The position numbers were made by a program, and so were the translations under genes. Below the pieces are notes generated by a model that searched no databases, had not been told where the DNA came from, and saw nothing but the letters and a program-made list of their open reading frames with translations. Of a DNA stretch of 64,000 nucleotides, positions 42,496 to 51,058 are shown piece by piece (the first letter of the stretch is position 1; each line of letters starts with the position of its first letter). This DNA is from G963662905 sp963676415 (lineage in GTDB: Bacteria; Bacteroidota; Bacteroidia; Bacteroidales; WRLA01): contig OY781097.1 in assembly GCA_963676415.1 (NCBI GenBank), positions 186,001 through 250,000 on the forward strand, in the 5' to 3' direction.

Positions 42496-43869
42496 TTACT
42501 CCATCATAAACTTAATCAACTTCAACTTTCTCAAAGAATAAGGCGGGTACTTAATTCTAGCTTCAAACCAGCTCGGTTTATCGAGTATGCTTTTGTAGTG
42601 CGTAAAAGCGTCAAATCCGGCTTTGCCGTGATAATTGCCCATACCGCTAAAACCCACACCGCCAAAAGGCAATTTACTGTTCGAGAGGTGCATCAGGCTT
42701 TCGTTCACTGCGCCTCCGCCAAAACTGACTTCCCTGAGGATCTTGTTTATTGTTGAACGTTTTTCGGAATAAACATAGCAGGAAAGCGGTTTGGGGCGCG
42801 CTTTCACTTTGCCAATCGCATCATCCATATCCGTAAAAGCCACCAAAGGCAATAGCGGCCCAAAAATTTCTTCCTGCATGATGTCATCGTCGAAGGAAAC
42901 ATCTTTTAAAACAGTAGGACTGATAAAACGCTGTTCTCGCTCGCGTGCACCGCCATAACAGATTTTCTCTTCATCCATCAATTTTTTGAGCCTGTCGAAA
43001 TTCCGCTCGTTGATGATTTTTAAGTAATGACCTGCTTCTGTTGCGGCAGATTTTGGATAAATTTCCAGCTCTTTTTTCAGCGCCTCTATAAAGGCATCCT
43101 GCACAGATTCATGCACCAAAATATAATCCGGCGCCACGCAGGTTTGTCCGGCATTGATAAATTTCGCCCAAACAATCCTTTTGGCGGCCATTTTCAGATG
43201 GGCATCGGGCAAAACAAAAACCGGGCTTTTTCCTCCCAATTCCAGTGTTACAGGCGTCAAATGTTTTGCTGCAGCCTTATACACAATCCTGCCTACCGGG
43301 ATGCTGCCCGTAAAAAAGATCTTATCGAAATGATGCGCCAATAATTCGGTGGTTTCCGCCACACCGCCTTCAATTACATGAAAAAACTCCTCTGGAAAAT
43401 GATTATTAATCAAATCCGCCATTACTGCCGATGTTCGGGAGGGCAGCTCACTGGGTTTTAAGACCACGGTATTTCCTGCAGCAATGGCCGTAACAGCGGG
43501 CAAAAAAGAAAGTTGATAAGGATAATTCCAGGCACCGATCACCAGACTTGTTCCCAGCGGCTCGGGAATGATATAACTTTTGGCAGGAAAATTCACCAGT
43601 CCGGTGGAAACTTTTTTCTTTCGGCTCCATTTGGGCACTTTCTTGATAAAAATATCGATCTCGTGATAAAGCAGGCTGAGTTCCGTTACATAGGTCTCAA
43701 ATTCCGATTTACCAAAATCCTCATAAATCGCCTTAAAAAGCTTATCCTCATTGGCTTTTATCAAGCTCTTGATTTTCTTCAACTGTTCAATCCGGAAACG
43801 GACTTCTTTGGTTTTGTTGGTATTGAAGAAGTCTTTTTGCCGGGAAATGATATTTTTAATTTTGTTCAT
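42496..43869 (-). CDS. Aldehyde dehydrogenase (class 3 type)
   Basis: A 457-residue NAD(P)+-dependent aldehyde dehydrogenase. SLVIGAWNYPYQLSFLPAVT, the Rossmann TGSIPVGRIV, the catalytic-Glu motif LELGGKSP and the catalytic Cys in NAGQTCVAPDY are all present. NxxLPFGGVGFSGMGNYHG marks the C-terminus. The short length and C-terminal hydrophobic/basic end (SLRKLKLIKFMME) fit the fatty-aldehyde class 3 group. The frame opens 26 codons upstream, but the ATG at 43867-43869 (MNKIKNIISRQK) fits the family. A TACCTTTA -7-like box at 43887-43894 has a TTG 20 bp upstream of it. Confidence 0.93.
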   Translation of the reverse strand: MNKIKNIISRQKDFFNTNKTKEVRFRIEQLKKIKSLIKANEDKLFKAIYEDFGKSEFETYVTELSLLYHEIDIFIKKVPKWSRKKKVSTGLVNFPAKSYIIPEPLGTSLVIGAWNYPYQLSFLPAVTAIAAGNTVVLKPSELPSRTSAVMADLINNHFPEEFFHVIEGGVAETTELLAHHFDKIFFTGSIPVGRIVYKAAAKHLTPVTLELGGKSPVFVLPDAHLKMAAKRIVWAKFINAGQTCVAPDYILVHESVQDAFIEALKKELEIYPKSAATEAGHYLKIINERNFDRLKKLMDEEKICYGGAREREQRFISPTVLKDVSFDDDIMQEEIFGPLLPLVAFTDMDDAIGKVKARPKPLSCYVYSEKRSTINKILREVSFGGGAVNESLMHLSNSKLPFGGVGFSGMGNYHGKAGFDAFTHYKSILDKPSWFEARIKYPPYSLRKLKLIKFMME

Positions 43870-43984
43870 CTTGCATATTTTTTGGATAAAGGTAAAAACC
43901 AACTGATTGACACGCAAAAATCCGGCAAAAAAAATCAAATAAAACAAGCATAATAAAAATAATGATTGAGGCCGGAAGATAAAT

Positions 43985-44031
43985 ACAAAAAAACCGTCTG
44001 CTGAAAAATCCTTTCAACAGACGGTTTTGTT
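43985..44031 (-). terminator. Terminator between the broken T9SS gene and the aldehyde dehydrogenase
   Basis: AACCGTCTGCTGAAA / TTTCAACAGACGGTT (15 positions, one mismatch, 5-nt loop), followed on the minus strand by a T run. It is the native end of the gene whose last part is at 44051-44332. Confidence 0.8.
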
Positions 44032-44050
44032 GTTTATATCTACTTGTGAT

Positions 44051-44332
44051 TTACAAACTTAGCTTCACACTGCCAAACAATTGCCCACCTACCGAACGCA
44101 GGCAGACCAAATGAACCCCTTTCGGTACTGAATTCAGTTCCACATCTATCTGGTTTGCGCCTTTTTGAATACTTACGTGCCATTGCTGGCAAAGCCTGCC
44201 GTCAATACTGTAGAGGCTGATCTCTATTTCACCGGAAACTTCTGAACCAAACTGCAGGGCAGCTGTCCCTGATGTTTTTTGATATATGCTCAGGTCTGCT
44301 AAGGGGCTCTCTGCGGAAAGCGGATAGTTAAT
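44051..44332 (-). pseudogene. T9SS type A sorting-domain remnant (native 3' end of an interrupted gene)
   Basis: About 93 codons of a C-terminal sorting domain: SIYQKTSGTAALQFGSEVSG, then EIEISLYSIDGRLCQQWHVS, PKGVHLVCLRSVGGQLFGSV and KLSL before the stop at 44051-44053. Such domains send cargo through the type IX system for anchoring on or release from the cell surface. The 5' part was separated by the IS element at 44333-46203; 44098-44332 recurs at 46204-46438. The parent was probably the truncated C13-type peptidase at 46554. Confidence 0.7.
44098..44332. repeat. 235-bp direct repeat flanking the IS, left copy
   Basis: Read base by base, it is identical to 46204-46438. It abuts the left inverted repeat of the IS at 44333. 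It is best explained as a target-site duplication of unusual length, which is known for IS1634-type elements. Confidence 0.9.
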
Positions 44333-46203
44333 CCCGAGTTTGACAGCAAATATTTGTATATAGTTGACACATAGCATATTGATGCCATGAGTTTTGGTTT
44401 GTGCCACTACAATTTGTCTTCTTTTGATAGGATTTTTGGTGGTACTTGCATGCCGATAGCTTTAATCAACTTAAGCGCATTTGGAGGGATATCGGTTCGG
44501 AGCCAAATTGTATTTTTTTTGATTTTAACAGGCACGGCCATGACCCTGGCCAATTGTCCCATTGCTGCCGCTACCGTTAAAGGGCGGTCTTGAATTAATT
44601 TTTTTTCAGTGGATTTTGAGCTGTACCTTTCTTGGCTTTCCCTAAGCTTTTTGGTTAAGTGTGCCTCGCAATAATGTGATAAAAAGCAGAGCATCAGATG
44701 TCCAATAATCCGGTTATCAGTCCAATGAAACACCGGCCTGCTTTTCAAATAGCCTTTCATTTCGCCGAAGGCATCTTCAATCCGCCATAATTCTTTGTAA
44801 TTTGAAACGATTTCAGTAGCTGGCATTTGCTTAACATTGGTAACAATACCAAAAAAGCCATCACTTTTAGCCTCTTTGGCAATTAACTTGTGGTTAAGGC
44901 CACATTGGCTTTGGCCTTTTACAGAAAGGTATTTTTTATATGCCCGGTTGGTAATAAATTTTTTTGTCAGTGGCTTGGAAGAAGAAAGGGCAGCATTGAT
45001 TTTGTCCAGTACATCTTCGCGTGCTTTGGCGTCTCGCCCTGCCCTTATTTTTGACCAAGTTATAATGCAGCGGTCTTCACCGATTGTGGTTTCACGTATT
45101 GCCAGCTCTTCATTAAGCCAGTTAAACTTGGAGAGGTCATAAAAACCTTCTTGTATTTCCTTTTTTAAAGTCCCCATCTTTAACCCGACAATAAACTCGC
45201 CATTGCGCTTTTTAATGTGCTTAAGGTTATCAAATGAGAAAAGCCCACGATCGGCCACAAAAATAAATCTGCGCACAGAAAGCTTGCTGCTGATGCGCTC
45301 CACGATACCATCAAGGGTTTTGCCTTCAAAGGTATTGCCCGGATGGACTTCAAAACAGAGCGGTATCCCGCAAGTATCCGTAAGCAGGCCCAATACTACC
45401 TGTGTGCAATCGCTTCGCATTTCCTTACTGTACCCAAATTGGCGAAGTTCACCCAGATCTGTCCGTGTGCTCTCGAAACGCAAGGTTGTCAAATCGTACA
45501 GCACTACATCTACATTAATGCTAAAAAGGTCTTTGCCGTAATTGAACAGAAAGCGCTCGATGTCTTCTTTGTGCTTGCTAAGCAGGTCAAGGCTGCGATA
45601 AATATGCTGAAGCGATATATCGTGGTCAACTAAACCTGGGTACATGCGCTGCAACCAATTGTCATAAAGGGAAAGTTTTGAAACTGGTTTTAGAAAACGG
45701 GAACAAACTTGTGAAAACAAAACGCGCTCCAAGTTAAATTCAAGCTTCGGGTGCTGGGATTGGATATTGGCAAGGCATTTTTTTATCCCCAGTTCCCCCA
45801 TCATGCGGTCAAGTATGAGCAGGGGCCCCAGTACATAGGTGTCCTTAACATCTACTTCTTTGGCCATGTCAAACACTGCAAGCTTGTCGGTGTGTTTGCG
45901 TATTGCTTCTGCAAGTTGCTCCAGCCTGCCCTCTTCAACTTTCCCAAGGGACATTAAGGTGCGCTGTTTGACTTTTCCTCCTTCACGATAAGACTCTACC
46001 AAATGGTAATAGGCTGTGCCCTTGCTGTTTTTTGTTGTCTTGATGAACATAGCACTTTGTTTATCACACAAATATAGACAAAGACCATTCTATTTTATGC
46101 ATATGAACTAAAATTGTTCACTACACTTTTGCAAAACCAAAACAGAAACCCAGTGTTTATAGGGGGTACAGAAGGTCTGAGCAAATTATCTGTCAAACTC
46201 GGG
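44333..46203 (-). mobile_element. Complete IS1634-family insertion sequence (IS4 superfamily)
   Basis: A 1871-bp element with perfect 14-bp terminal inverted repeats CCCGAGTTTGACAG (44333-44346 and, inverted, 46190-46203). It holds one transposase gene (44407-46050) and is bounded exactly by the 235-bp direct repeats. It sits in the sorting-domain end of a T9SS cargo gene. No defect is visible, so it may still be active. Confidence 0.9.
44407..46050 (-). CDS. IS1634-family DDE transposase
   Basis: A 547-residue transposase. MFIKTTKNSKGTAYYHLVES is the usual N-terminus of IS1634-type proteins. The catalytic residues lie in VVLYDLTTLRFES (first Asp), FVADRGLFSFDNL (second Asp) and YKELWRIEDAFGEMKGYLKS (the YREL-like box with the Glu). 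The frame continues up to 46071, but the ATG at 46048-46050 matches relatives. The length is full, with no frameshift. Confidence 0.93.
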   Translation of the reverse strand: MFIKTTKNSKGTAYYHLVESYREGGKVKQRTLMSLGKVEEGRLEQLAEAIRKHTDKLAVFDMAKEVDVKDTYVLGPLLILDRMMGELGIKKCLANIQSQHPKLEFNLERVLFSQVCSRFLKPVSKLSLYDNWLQRMYPGLVDHDISLQHIYRSLDLLSKHKEDIERFLFNYGKDLFSINVDVVLYDLTTLRFESTRTDLGELRQFGYSKEMRSDCTQVVLGLLTDTCGIPLCFEVHPGNTFEGKTLDGIVERISSKLSVRRFIFVADRGLFSFDNLKHIKKRNGEFIVGLKMGTLKKEIQEGFYDLSKFNWLNEELAIRETTIGEDRCIITWSKIRAGRDAKAREDVLDKINAALSSSKPLTKKFITNRAYKKYLSVKGQSQCGLNHKLIAKEAKSDGFFGIVTNVKQMPATEIVSNYKELWRIEDAFGEMKGYLKSRPVFHWTDNRIIGHLMLCFLSHYCEAHLTKKLRESQERYSSKSTEKKLIQDRPLTVAAAMGQLARVMAVPVKIKKNTIWLRTDIPPNALKLIKAIGMQVPPKILSKEDKL

Positions 46204-46438
46204 GCAGGCAGACCAAATGAACCCCTTTCGGTACTGAATTCAGTTCCACATCTATCTGGTTTGCGCCTTTTTGAATACTTACGTGCCATTGCTGGCAAAG
46301 CCTGCCGTCAATACTGTAGAGGCTGATCTCTATTTCACCGGAAACTTCTGAACCAAACTGCAGGGCAGCTGTCCCTGATGTTTTTTGATATATGCTCAGG
46401 TCTGCTAAGGGGCTCTCTGCGGAAAGCGGATAGTTAAT
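46204..46438 (-). repeat. 235-bp direct repeat flanking the IS, right copy
   Basis: Identical to 44098-44332. On the minus strand it encodes the sorting-domain stretch from INYPLSAESPL to GVHLVCL and then runs into the IS. The frame is also open upstream through a C10 tract (G10 at 46479-46488 on the plus strand). Confidence 0.9.
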
Positions 46439-46553
46439 GCCTAATTCTTTAACGAGATATTTTTTAGAATGGATTTTAGGGGGGGGGGAATATGACCTGC
46501 AAAAAATGAAGAGAAAGGAAAAATGAAGGATAAATATTGAACCAACAATAATA

Positions 46554-47915
46554 TTAAGAGTTACTTACCGTAACCGAGCCATAGATGCCGCAATGGTCGA
46601 ATTCTATTCCCTGCAAGGTATAGGATGTGGTCATGGCATCAAAGTTCAGGCCTTTCCAGTCGTGGCCGTTTTGGGAACTGAATTTGACGTTGCTGCCAAT
46701 GCTGATGTTTCCCCTGACAATAATAGCCGAATGCGATGGGTCGGAAGTGCCGTGCGGATCATCCATGATAAACTCTACATTATCACCGATTACCAAACTG
46801 GCGCCGGCTTCCACGGTGATTTTTGCATCGTTGATAAAATGCACTTTGGCTTTATCGTAGAGCGTAAGGGTTTGGCCGGGCATAACGCGCACATCTTTTG
46901 TTACACCAATAATGCCGCGGTGGCTATCGCTGCTGGTGATGTCCTCGAACATCAGGGTGGGGAAACGCAGGGAGGTGGTGGAACCTATTGATCCGATGTC
47001 AGACATAACAGGCGTTTCTATTCTGGTTTCATGATTAACTTCCCAGTTGTATGCCTCGTATACACTTATGCAATTGTCATTGTTAAGGTCTGCATTTGAT
47101 AAAGGTTCATTGTTATAGGTGGTTATACCTTTTATAGGTGTCTCACCATTAGTCGAAGAATACATATGGAAATTGAATTCACCATGATGGCAAGTATCCC
47201 CATTAATAGGCTCATTTTCCATAACCGGCATATTGTCCGCTCTCAACGCTTTTTCATCGGACAGGCAAGCTGAATGAAAAAAGGAAATATCCCCTTCCAA
47301 TTCTTCAACAAAGCCTCCGGAATGACATTGTTGCATCCAATACACTTTCTTAACAGCTTTAATTGAATCAACTAAATTAGCAAAATCAATATCACTTATA
47401 AATAATTCTTCTAACATTAGAGACGAATTACCATTTGAACCTACTCCATGACCATGAGACCAAATAAAAAGAAAATCATCGTCTGTTAATTCATGAAATC
47501 CATTACTACCATCTGCAAAACCTGTAAGAACCATATCTACCTTACTTCTCCTGGCTGGATAATCCGTTACAATTTCTCCTGGGAGGGGTCTATATCTCAT
47601 TGGCACATTTGGTTCTAAGAGGTAATAATCCTGACCACTCCCATAAAGCACATAAACATTGTCTTTCAGAAAACCTTTCCCCCCTAAGCTGTCTGGTTTG
47701 GTAAGCATTTCCCACATCAAGTAAATATCATTCCAAAATTCATCATAGTAGCCACCTTGTCCCTGACCTCCATTCCACTGACTGTTCAATGGCAACGGAT
47801 CCAAACCTTTGGAGTAGTTCCCTGTTATTAAAACAGCATACTTTTCCTGTGCCCCAGCTAGGTTGCTTAAGCCCAAGATCATAAAAAGCAAAAAGAAAAA
47901 TCGATAGTAATTCAT
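46554..47915 (-). CDS. C13/caspase-like cysteine peptidase, C-terminally truncated
   Basis: A 453-residue secreted protein. A signal peptide (residues 1-22, cleavage near AGA-Q) is followed by a clan CD peptidase domain: EKYAVLITGNYSKG, the catalytic His in IWSHGHG (His154) and the catalytic Cys in MQQCHSGGF (Cys197), as in legumain/C13 enzymes. Residues ~340-453 resemble the start of a right-handed beta-helix or carbohydrate-binding stretch (GITVEAGASLVIGDNVEF-like) and stop abruptly at GSVTVSNS. No sorting domain remains in frame; one lies just downstream at 46204-46438. The gene looks broken by rearrangement around the IS. Confidence 0.75.
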   Translation of the reverse strand: MNYYRFFFLLFMILGLSNLAGAQEKYAVLITGNYSKGLDPLPLNSQWNGGQGQGGYYDEFWNDIYLMWEMLTKPDSLGGKGFLKDNVYVLYGSGQDYYLLEPNVPMRYRPLPGEIVTDYPARRSKVDMVLTGFADGSNGFHELTDDDFLFIWSHGHGVGSNGNSSLMLEELFISDIDFANLVDSIKAVKKVYWMQQCHSGGFVEELEGDISFFHSACLSDEKALRADNMPVMENEPINGDTCHHGEFNFHMYSSTNGETPIKGITTYNNEPLSNADLNNDNCISVYEAYNWEVNHETRIETPVMSDIGSIGSTTSLRFPTLMFEDITSSDSHRGIIGVTKDVRVMPGQTLTLYDKAKVHFINDAKITVEAGASLVIGDNVEFIMDDPHGTSDPSHSAIIVRGNISIGSNVKFSSQNGHDWKGLNFDAMTTSYTLQGIEFDHCGIYGSVTVSNS

Positions 47916-48032
47916 AATTTTTACTTTTGTAATACCAACCAGTTAAAGGGGTGCAATAAGGCCTTTGTTTGTGAGAGATTAGAGCCTTTTGCCCCCTGCT
48001 CACGGTCAATATCGGTTTAACATTATATTTGT

Positions 48033-49499
48033 TTACCTAACAATTTCCACCGGGCGTGTTGTAAAATACCTGCCAGCTTGCAGGCGGATTAGGTACAGGC
48101 CGTTTTTTACCTCCTTTCTGTTTTTATCTGTACCATTCCACTTTATCTGATACCTGCCCACTGATTGTTTTTTGTCCAGGATTTTATCTATTATTTCCCC
48201 GTTGATGTCGTAAACCTCAATGAGTATTGGGGTTTCTTCTTTGATCGTATAATCAATGGTTGTGCTGCCTTTTGATGGATTGGGGTAAACCGTAAATGAG
48301 CCAAACCCAGCGATTGGCGTGTCTTTTATTCTGGTTGTTACTGAATATTTATAAATATAGATATTCCCTTCTGATAATTTCCCAACAGTATCAACTCTAA
48401 GATTAATTAAATATAAAGAGTGATCTTTAAAAACCAGCTTACTGCTATAAAAACCATAATAATTTTCTTCAATAACATCTCCAAACCAACTACCACTTAT
48501 TAGCTGATAATGCACTAAGCTGTTAGTTGCCCCGCGCTGCTCATTATTAATTATGTGTATCCCATTGTTGTTATCAACAGCTAAAACCTGATTACTAGCG
48601 CTTTTTGCAATTAATTCTGGGTTGGACCATATTCCTGCATCAAAACATGAATATTTTGTTCCGTTTTCTGGCGGAGCACCGTCATCAAGGGCTTGCCTCC
48701 ATATAATGTGAGGGGAACCAGAATTATCCAAAGCAATATCATTGCCCGTCCAAGCTTCGTATTCTTGGCTTATTTCGGTTAATTCTGACCATAATTGCCC
48801 CATATAAGTAGAATAAACTATTTTCTGGTCATATACCGTTTGGTCTTCATAGTAATGGTAGCCTGAGCAATGAAGCACATTAGCTGAATCAACAACAGCT
48901 TTTTCAAGATAATATTTATTGCTATTATTGTAAACAACCTTGATATTGCCCCAATATCCGTATTCCTTTTCACGGTAAAACTCTGTGCCATTCTTAACCC
49001 CATGAAACCAGAAAAAATAAAGCTTGTCATTATTATCAATAACGAGTCGATTATGCTGTGCCCCGGCCCAACCTGAAGACACTGTATCCAAAGCACTCCA
49101 GTTTTGGCCATCGAAATAACGATAAACTACATTTGGGTTTCTTCCCCCAATTTGGTAATCGTAGGCAACATGTAAGTTGTTTTTTGAATCAGAGATAATA
49201 TGTGGGTTATCCATCCACATACTTTCGTTTTGTGATATATTCTCTGGTTCGCTCCAATTGATCCCTTCGTCTGTTGATTTACTATAATATATAACCCTAT
49301 GGAATTGCCATACCATATAACTCCACACACAATGTATTGTTCCTTCTTTGTCAATACAAAAATCAGGATTATTATTTAGACCTTGCAGTGTACTAATTTG
49401 CACAGGTTCGCTCCAGGTTTGGGAAAAAGCTTCCTGCATTGCCCCGGCAAAAAAGAGCAGTATTACTGCAGAAAGAAATTTGTTCCAAATATTTTTCAT
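48033..49499 (-). CDS. T9SS-secreted propeller-like protein with type A sorting domain
   Basis: A 488-residue protein: signal peptide to about residue 26 (AFSQ-TWSEPVQ), then repeated strands of the sialidase/BNR type (HCVWSYMVWQFHRVIYYSKS, STDEGINWSEP, then GSPHIIWRQALDDGAPPENG), and a C-terminal type A sorting domain with FTVYPNPSKGS and VEIVR at the very end. It is expected on the cell surface or released. No full catalytic set of a sialidase is evident, so a binding role is as likely as an enzyme. It is a distant paralogue of the three genes that follow upstream on the same strand. Confidence 0.8.
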   Translation of the reverse strand: MKNIWNKFLSAVILLFFAGAMQEAFSQTWSEPVQISTLQGLNNNPDFCIDKEGTIHCVWSYMVWQFHRVIYYSKSTDEGINWSEPENISQNESMWMDNPHIISDSKNNLHVAYDYQIGGRNPNVVYRYFDGQNWSALDTVSSGWAGAQHNRLVIDNNDKLYFFWFHGVKNGTEFYREKEYGYWGNIKVVYNNSNKYYLEKAVVDSANVLHCSGYHYYEDQTVYDQKIVYSTYMGQLWSELTEISQEYEAWTGNDIALDNSGSPHIIWRQALDDGAPPENGTKYSCFDAGIWSNPELIAKSASNQVLAVDNNNGIHIINNEQRGATNSLVHYQLISGSWFGDVIEENYYGFYSSKLVFKDHSLYLINLRVDTVGKLSEGNIYIYKYSVTTRIKDTPIAGFGSFTVYPNPSKGSTTIDYTIKEETPILIEVYDINGEIIDKILDKKQSVGRYQIKWNGTDKNRKEVKNGLYLIRLQAGRYFTTRPVEIVR

Positions 49500-49613
49500 T
49501 TTTTGGGTATTATATTTGTGTTTGCTGCTGGTTTTTTATGGGTTTAAGGCAGGGGATCAATAATATGCCTGCCAATAATAACAAAACTGTTTTTCCTTGC
49601 ATATTTCTTCGAT

Positions 49614-51047
49614 TCAATTGATTTTAACAATTTTCACAGGAGTGGATATTATTTTATTTTCTTTACTATCGTTAATAACTACAAAATACACCCCAATAGG
49701 AAGTTCATTGTTTGCCATATCCTTTCCATCCCATGTAAAGCCCGGTTCCTTTTTGTCAAATTCAGATTGCCATACCAATCTGCCACAAGTATTATAAATA
49801 TTGACAATTAATCTTTCTTGCGCCTTTTTAGGATATGAAATGTAGCAATAACCATTAAAAGGGTTTGGATATACTCTTAGGTGTTCAATATTTTTTCCAG
49901 CAACACTGGTACAAATATCCCCTTCAACAAACCAGATACTAGCATAATTAGTATTGTTAACACTGCTATCACCAGAGGCAAACGATAGCTTTATCGTGTT
50001 ATTAATCATTTCAGTATTAAGCAAACCAATGCCTTCTGAATTGGCTTTACAAACTATCTCATCTTGAATTTCTTCGTTTATAAAATAGTAATGGTGCAGA
50101 ACATCACTGTTTGCCATTTTTGAATACTGACAATCAAATAAATGAAGGTCATTAAGGTGATCAAATATAATATCTTGCGAATACCCCCCAGAATGAAGGA
50201 AATATGGCCCACCCCATATACTGTTTTCTTTTTTCATCCAGAACGTAGCACTCGAATATTGATTAGCCCCTTCAACCCATATAATAGCCGGGTTTCCATC
50301 TGAATCTACAGTAATGCCACCACCATAATAAAGATCCTTATTATTTAAGATTTCTATATCACTCAACACTTCACCCTTCATACTAAAATAGGCCAGCCTA
50401 TCTTCATAATTTCCTAAGCCAGGCAAATTTTTTTGTCCGGCAAAAAAATGAATCCGCCCTTCATTGTCAACAGTAAGTCCGGATATCTTTATTGCTACAG
50501 TATCGCTGTACAGGACTTTTATATCGCTCCAGCTCCCATATCTGCACACTGAATAGTAGCTTGCCCCATAATTCCAAAAGCAATAGACACTGCCGTCGGG
50601 CGTGGCAGCCATATGATTAAAAGCACTGCCGCATAATGAAAGTGTATCTGCCGGTTCCCAATTATATCCATTGTGGCGAATTGATAATATTTGAGAGCCA
50701 TAGGGGTTTACTACATTATACAAATAACTCACATATATCATCCCAGCTGTATCTGCAACAATCTTCGGAGAATCCAGCCATAGGCCGGGTTCATGGGCAA
50801 TGGTTTCAGGCTCTGTCCATGTTTGTCCCTGGTCTAAAGATTTTGAATACTCAATAGTATAATAATGGAGTTCGATTTTACGGCTCCACACGCAATGATA
50901 AACCCCTTTACTGTCGATCAGGAAATCTTTATAATTGGCAATACCTTCTCCGCTTACAATTTTAACCGGCTCCGTCCACTGCTGGGCAAAGCCAGCAGTG
51001 TTTATCAGGAAATAGAGAATCCCAATCAAAAATATATTGTTCTTCAT
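49614..51047 (-). CDS. Tandem T9SS propeller protein 1 (variable central cassette, type I)
   Basis: A 477-residue protein with signal peptide (cleavage near GFA-Q, residue 21-22), a BNR/sialidase-like propeller beginning QWTEPVKIVSGEGIANYKDF, and a C-terminal type A sorting domain (VYPNPFNGYCYISYPKKAQE to IVKIN). Residues 1 to ~262 are almost identical to the second copy at 51059, but residues ~263-395 (from EGANQYSSATFWMKKEN to SVAGKN) are unrelated at sequence level to that part of copies 2 and 3; the C-terminal ~75 residues match again. It lies 11 bp after copy 2, so the three form an operon-like array. Confidence 0.82.
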   Translation of the reverse strand: MKNNIFLIGILYFLINTAGFAQQWTEPVKIVSGEGIANYKDFLIDSKGVYHCVWSRKIELHYYTIEYSKSLDQGQTWTEPETIAHEPGLWLDSPKIVADTAGMIYVSYLYNVVNPYGSQILSIRHNGYNWEPADTLSLCGSAFNHMAATPDGSVYCFWNYGASYYSVCRYGSWSDIKVLYSDTVAIKISGLTVDNEGRIHFFAGQKNLPGLGNYEDRLAYFSMKGEVLSDIEILNNKDLYYGGGITVDSDGNPAIIWVEGANQYSSATFWMKKENSIWGGPYFLHSGGYSQDIIFDHLNDLHLFDCQYSKMANSDVLHHYYFINEEIQDEIVCKANSEGIGLLNTEMINNTIKLSFASGDSSVNNTNYASIWFVEGDICTSVAGKNIEHLRVYPNPFNGYCYISYPKKAQERLIVNIYNTCGRLVWQSEFDKKEPGFTWDGKDMANNELPIGVYFVVINDSKENKIISTPVKIVKIN

Positions 51048-51058
51048 AATTTTATGTT

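Noticed and set aside
44051..44407. A 118-codon frame that starts inside the IS and reads into the sorting domain
   Set aside because: It is a chimera made by the IS insertion. The start codons lie in the IS end and no promoter is seen; only the sorting-domain part is a real remnant.
48033..49499. Assignment of the propeller proteins as active sialidases
   Set aside because: The Asp-box-like strands fit the fold, but I could not find the arginine triad and nucleophile Tyr pattern with confidence.
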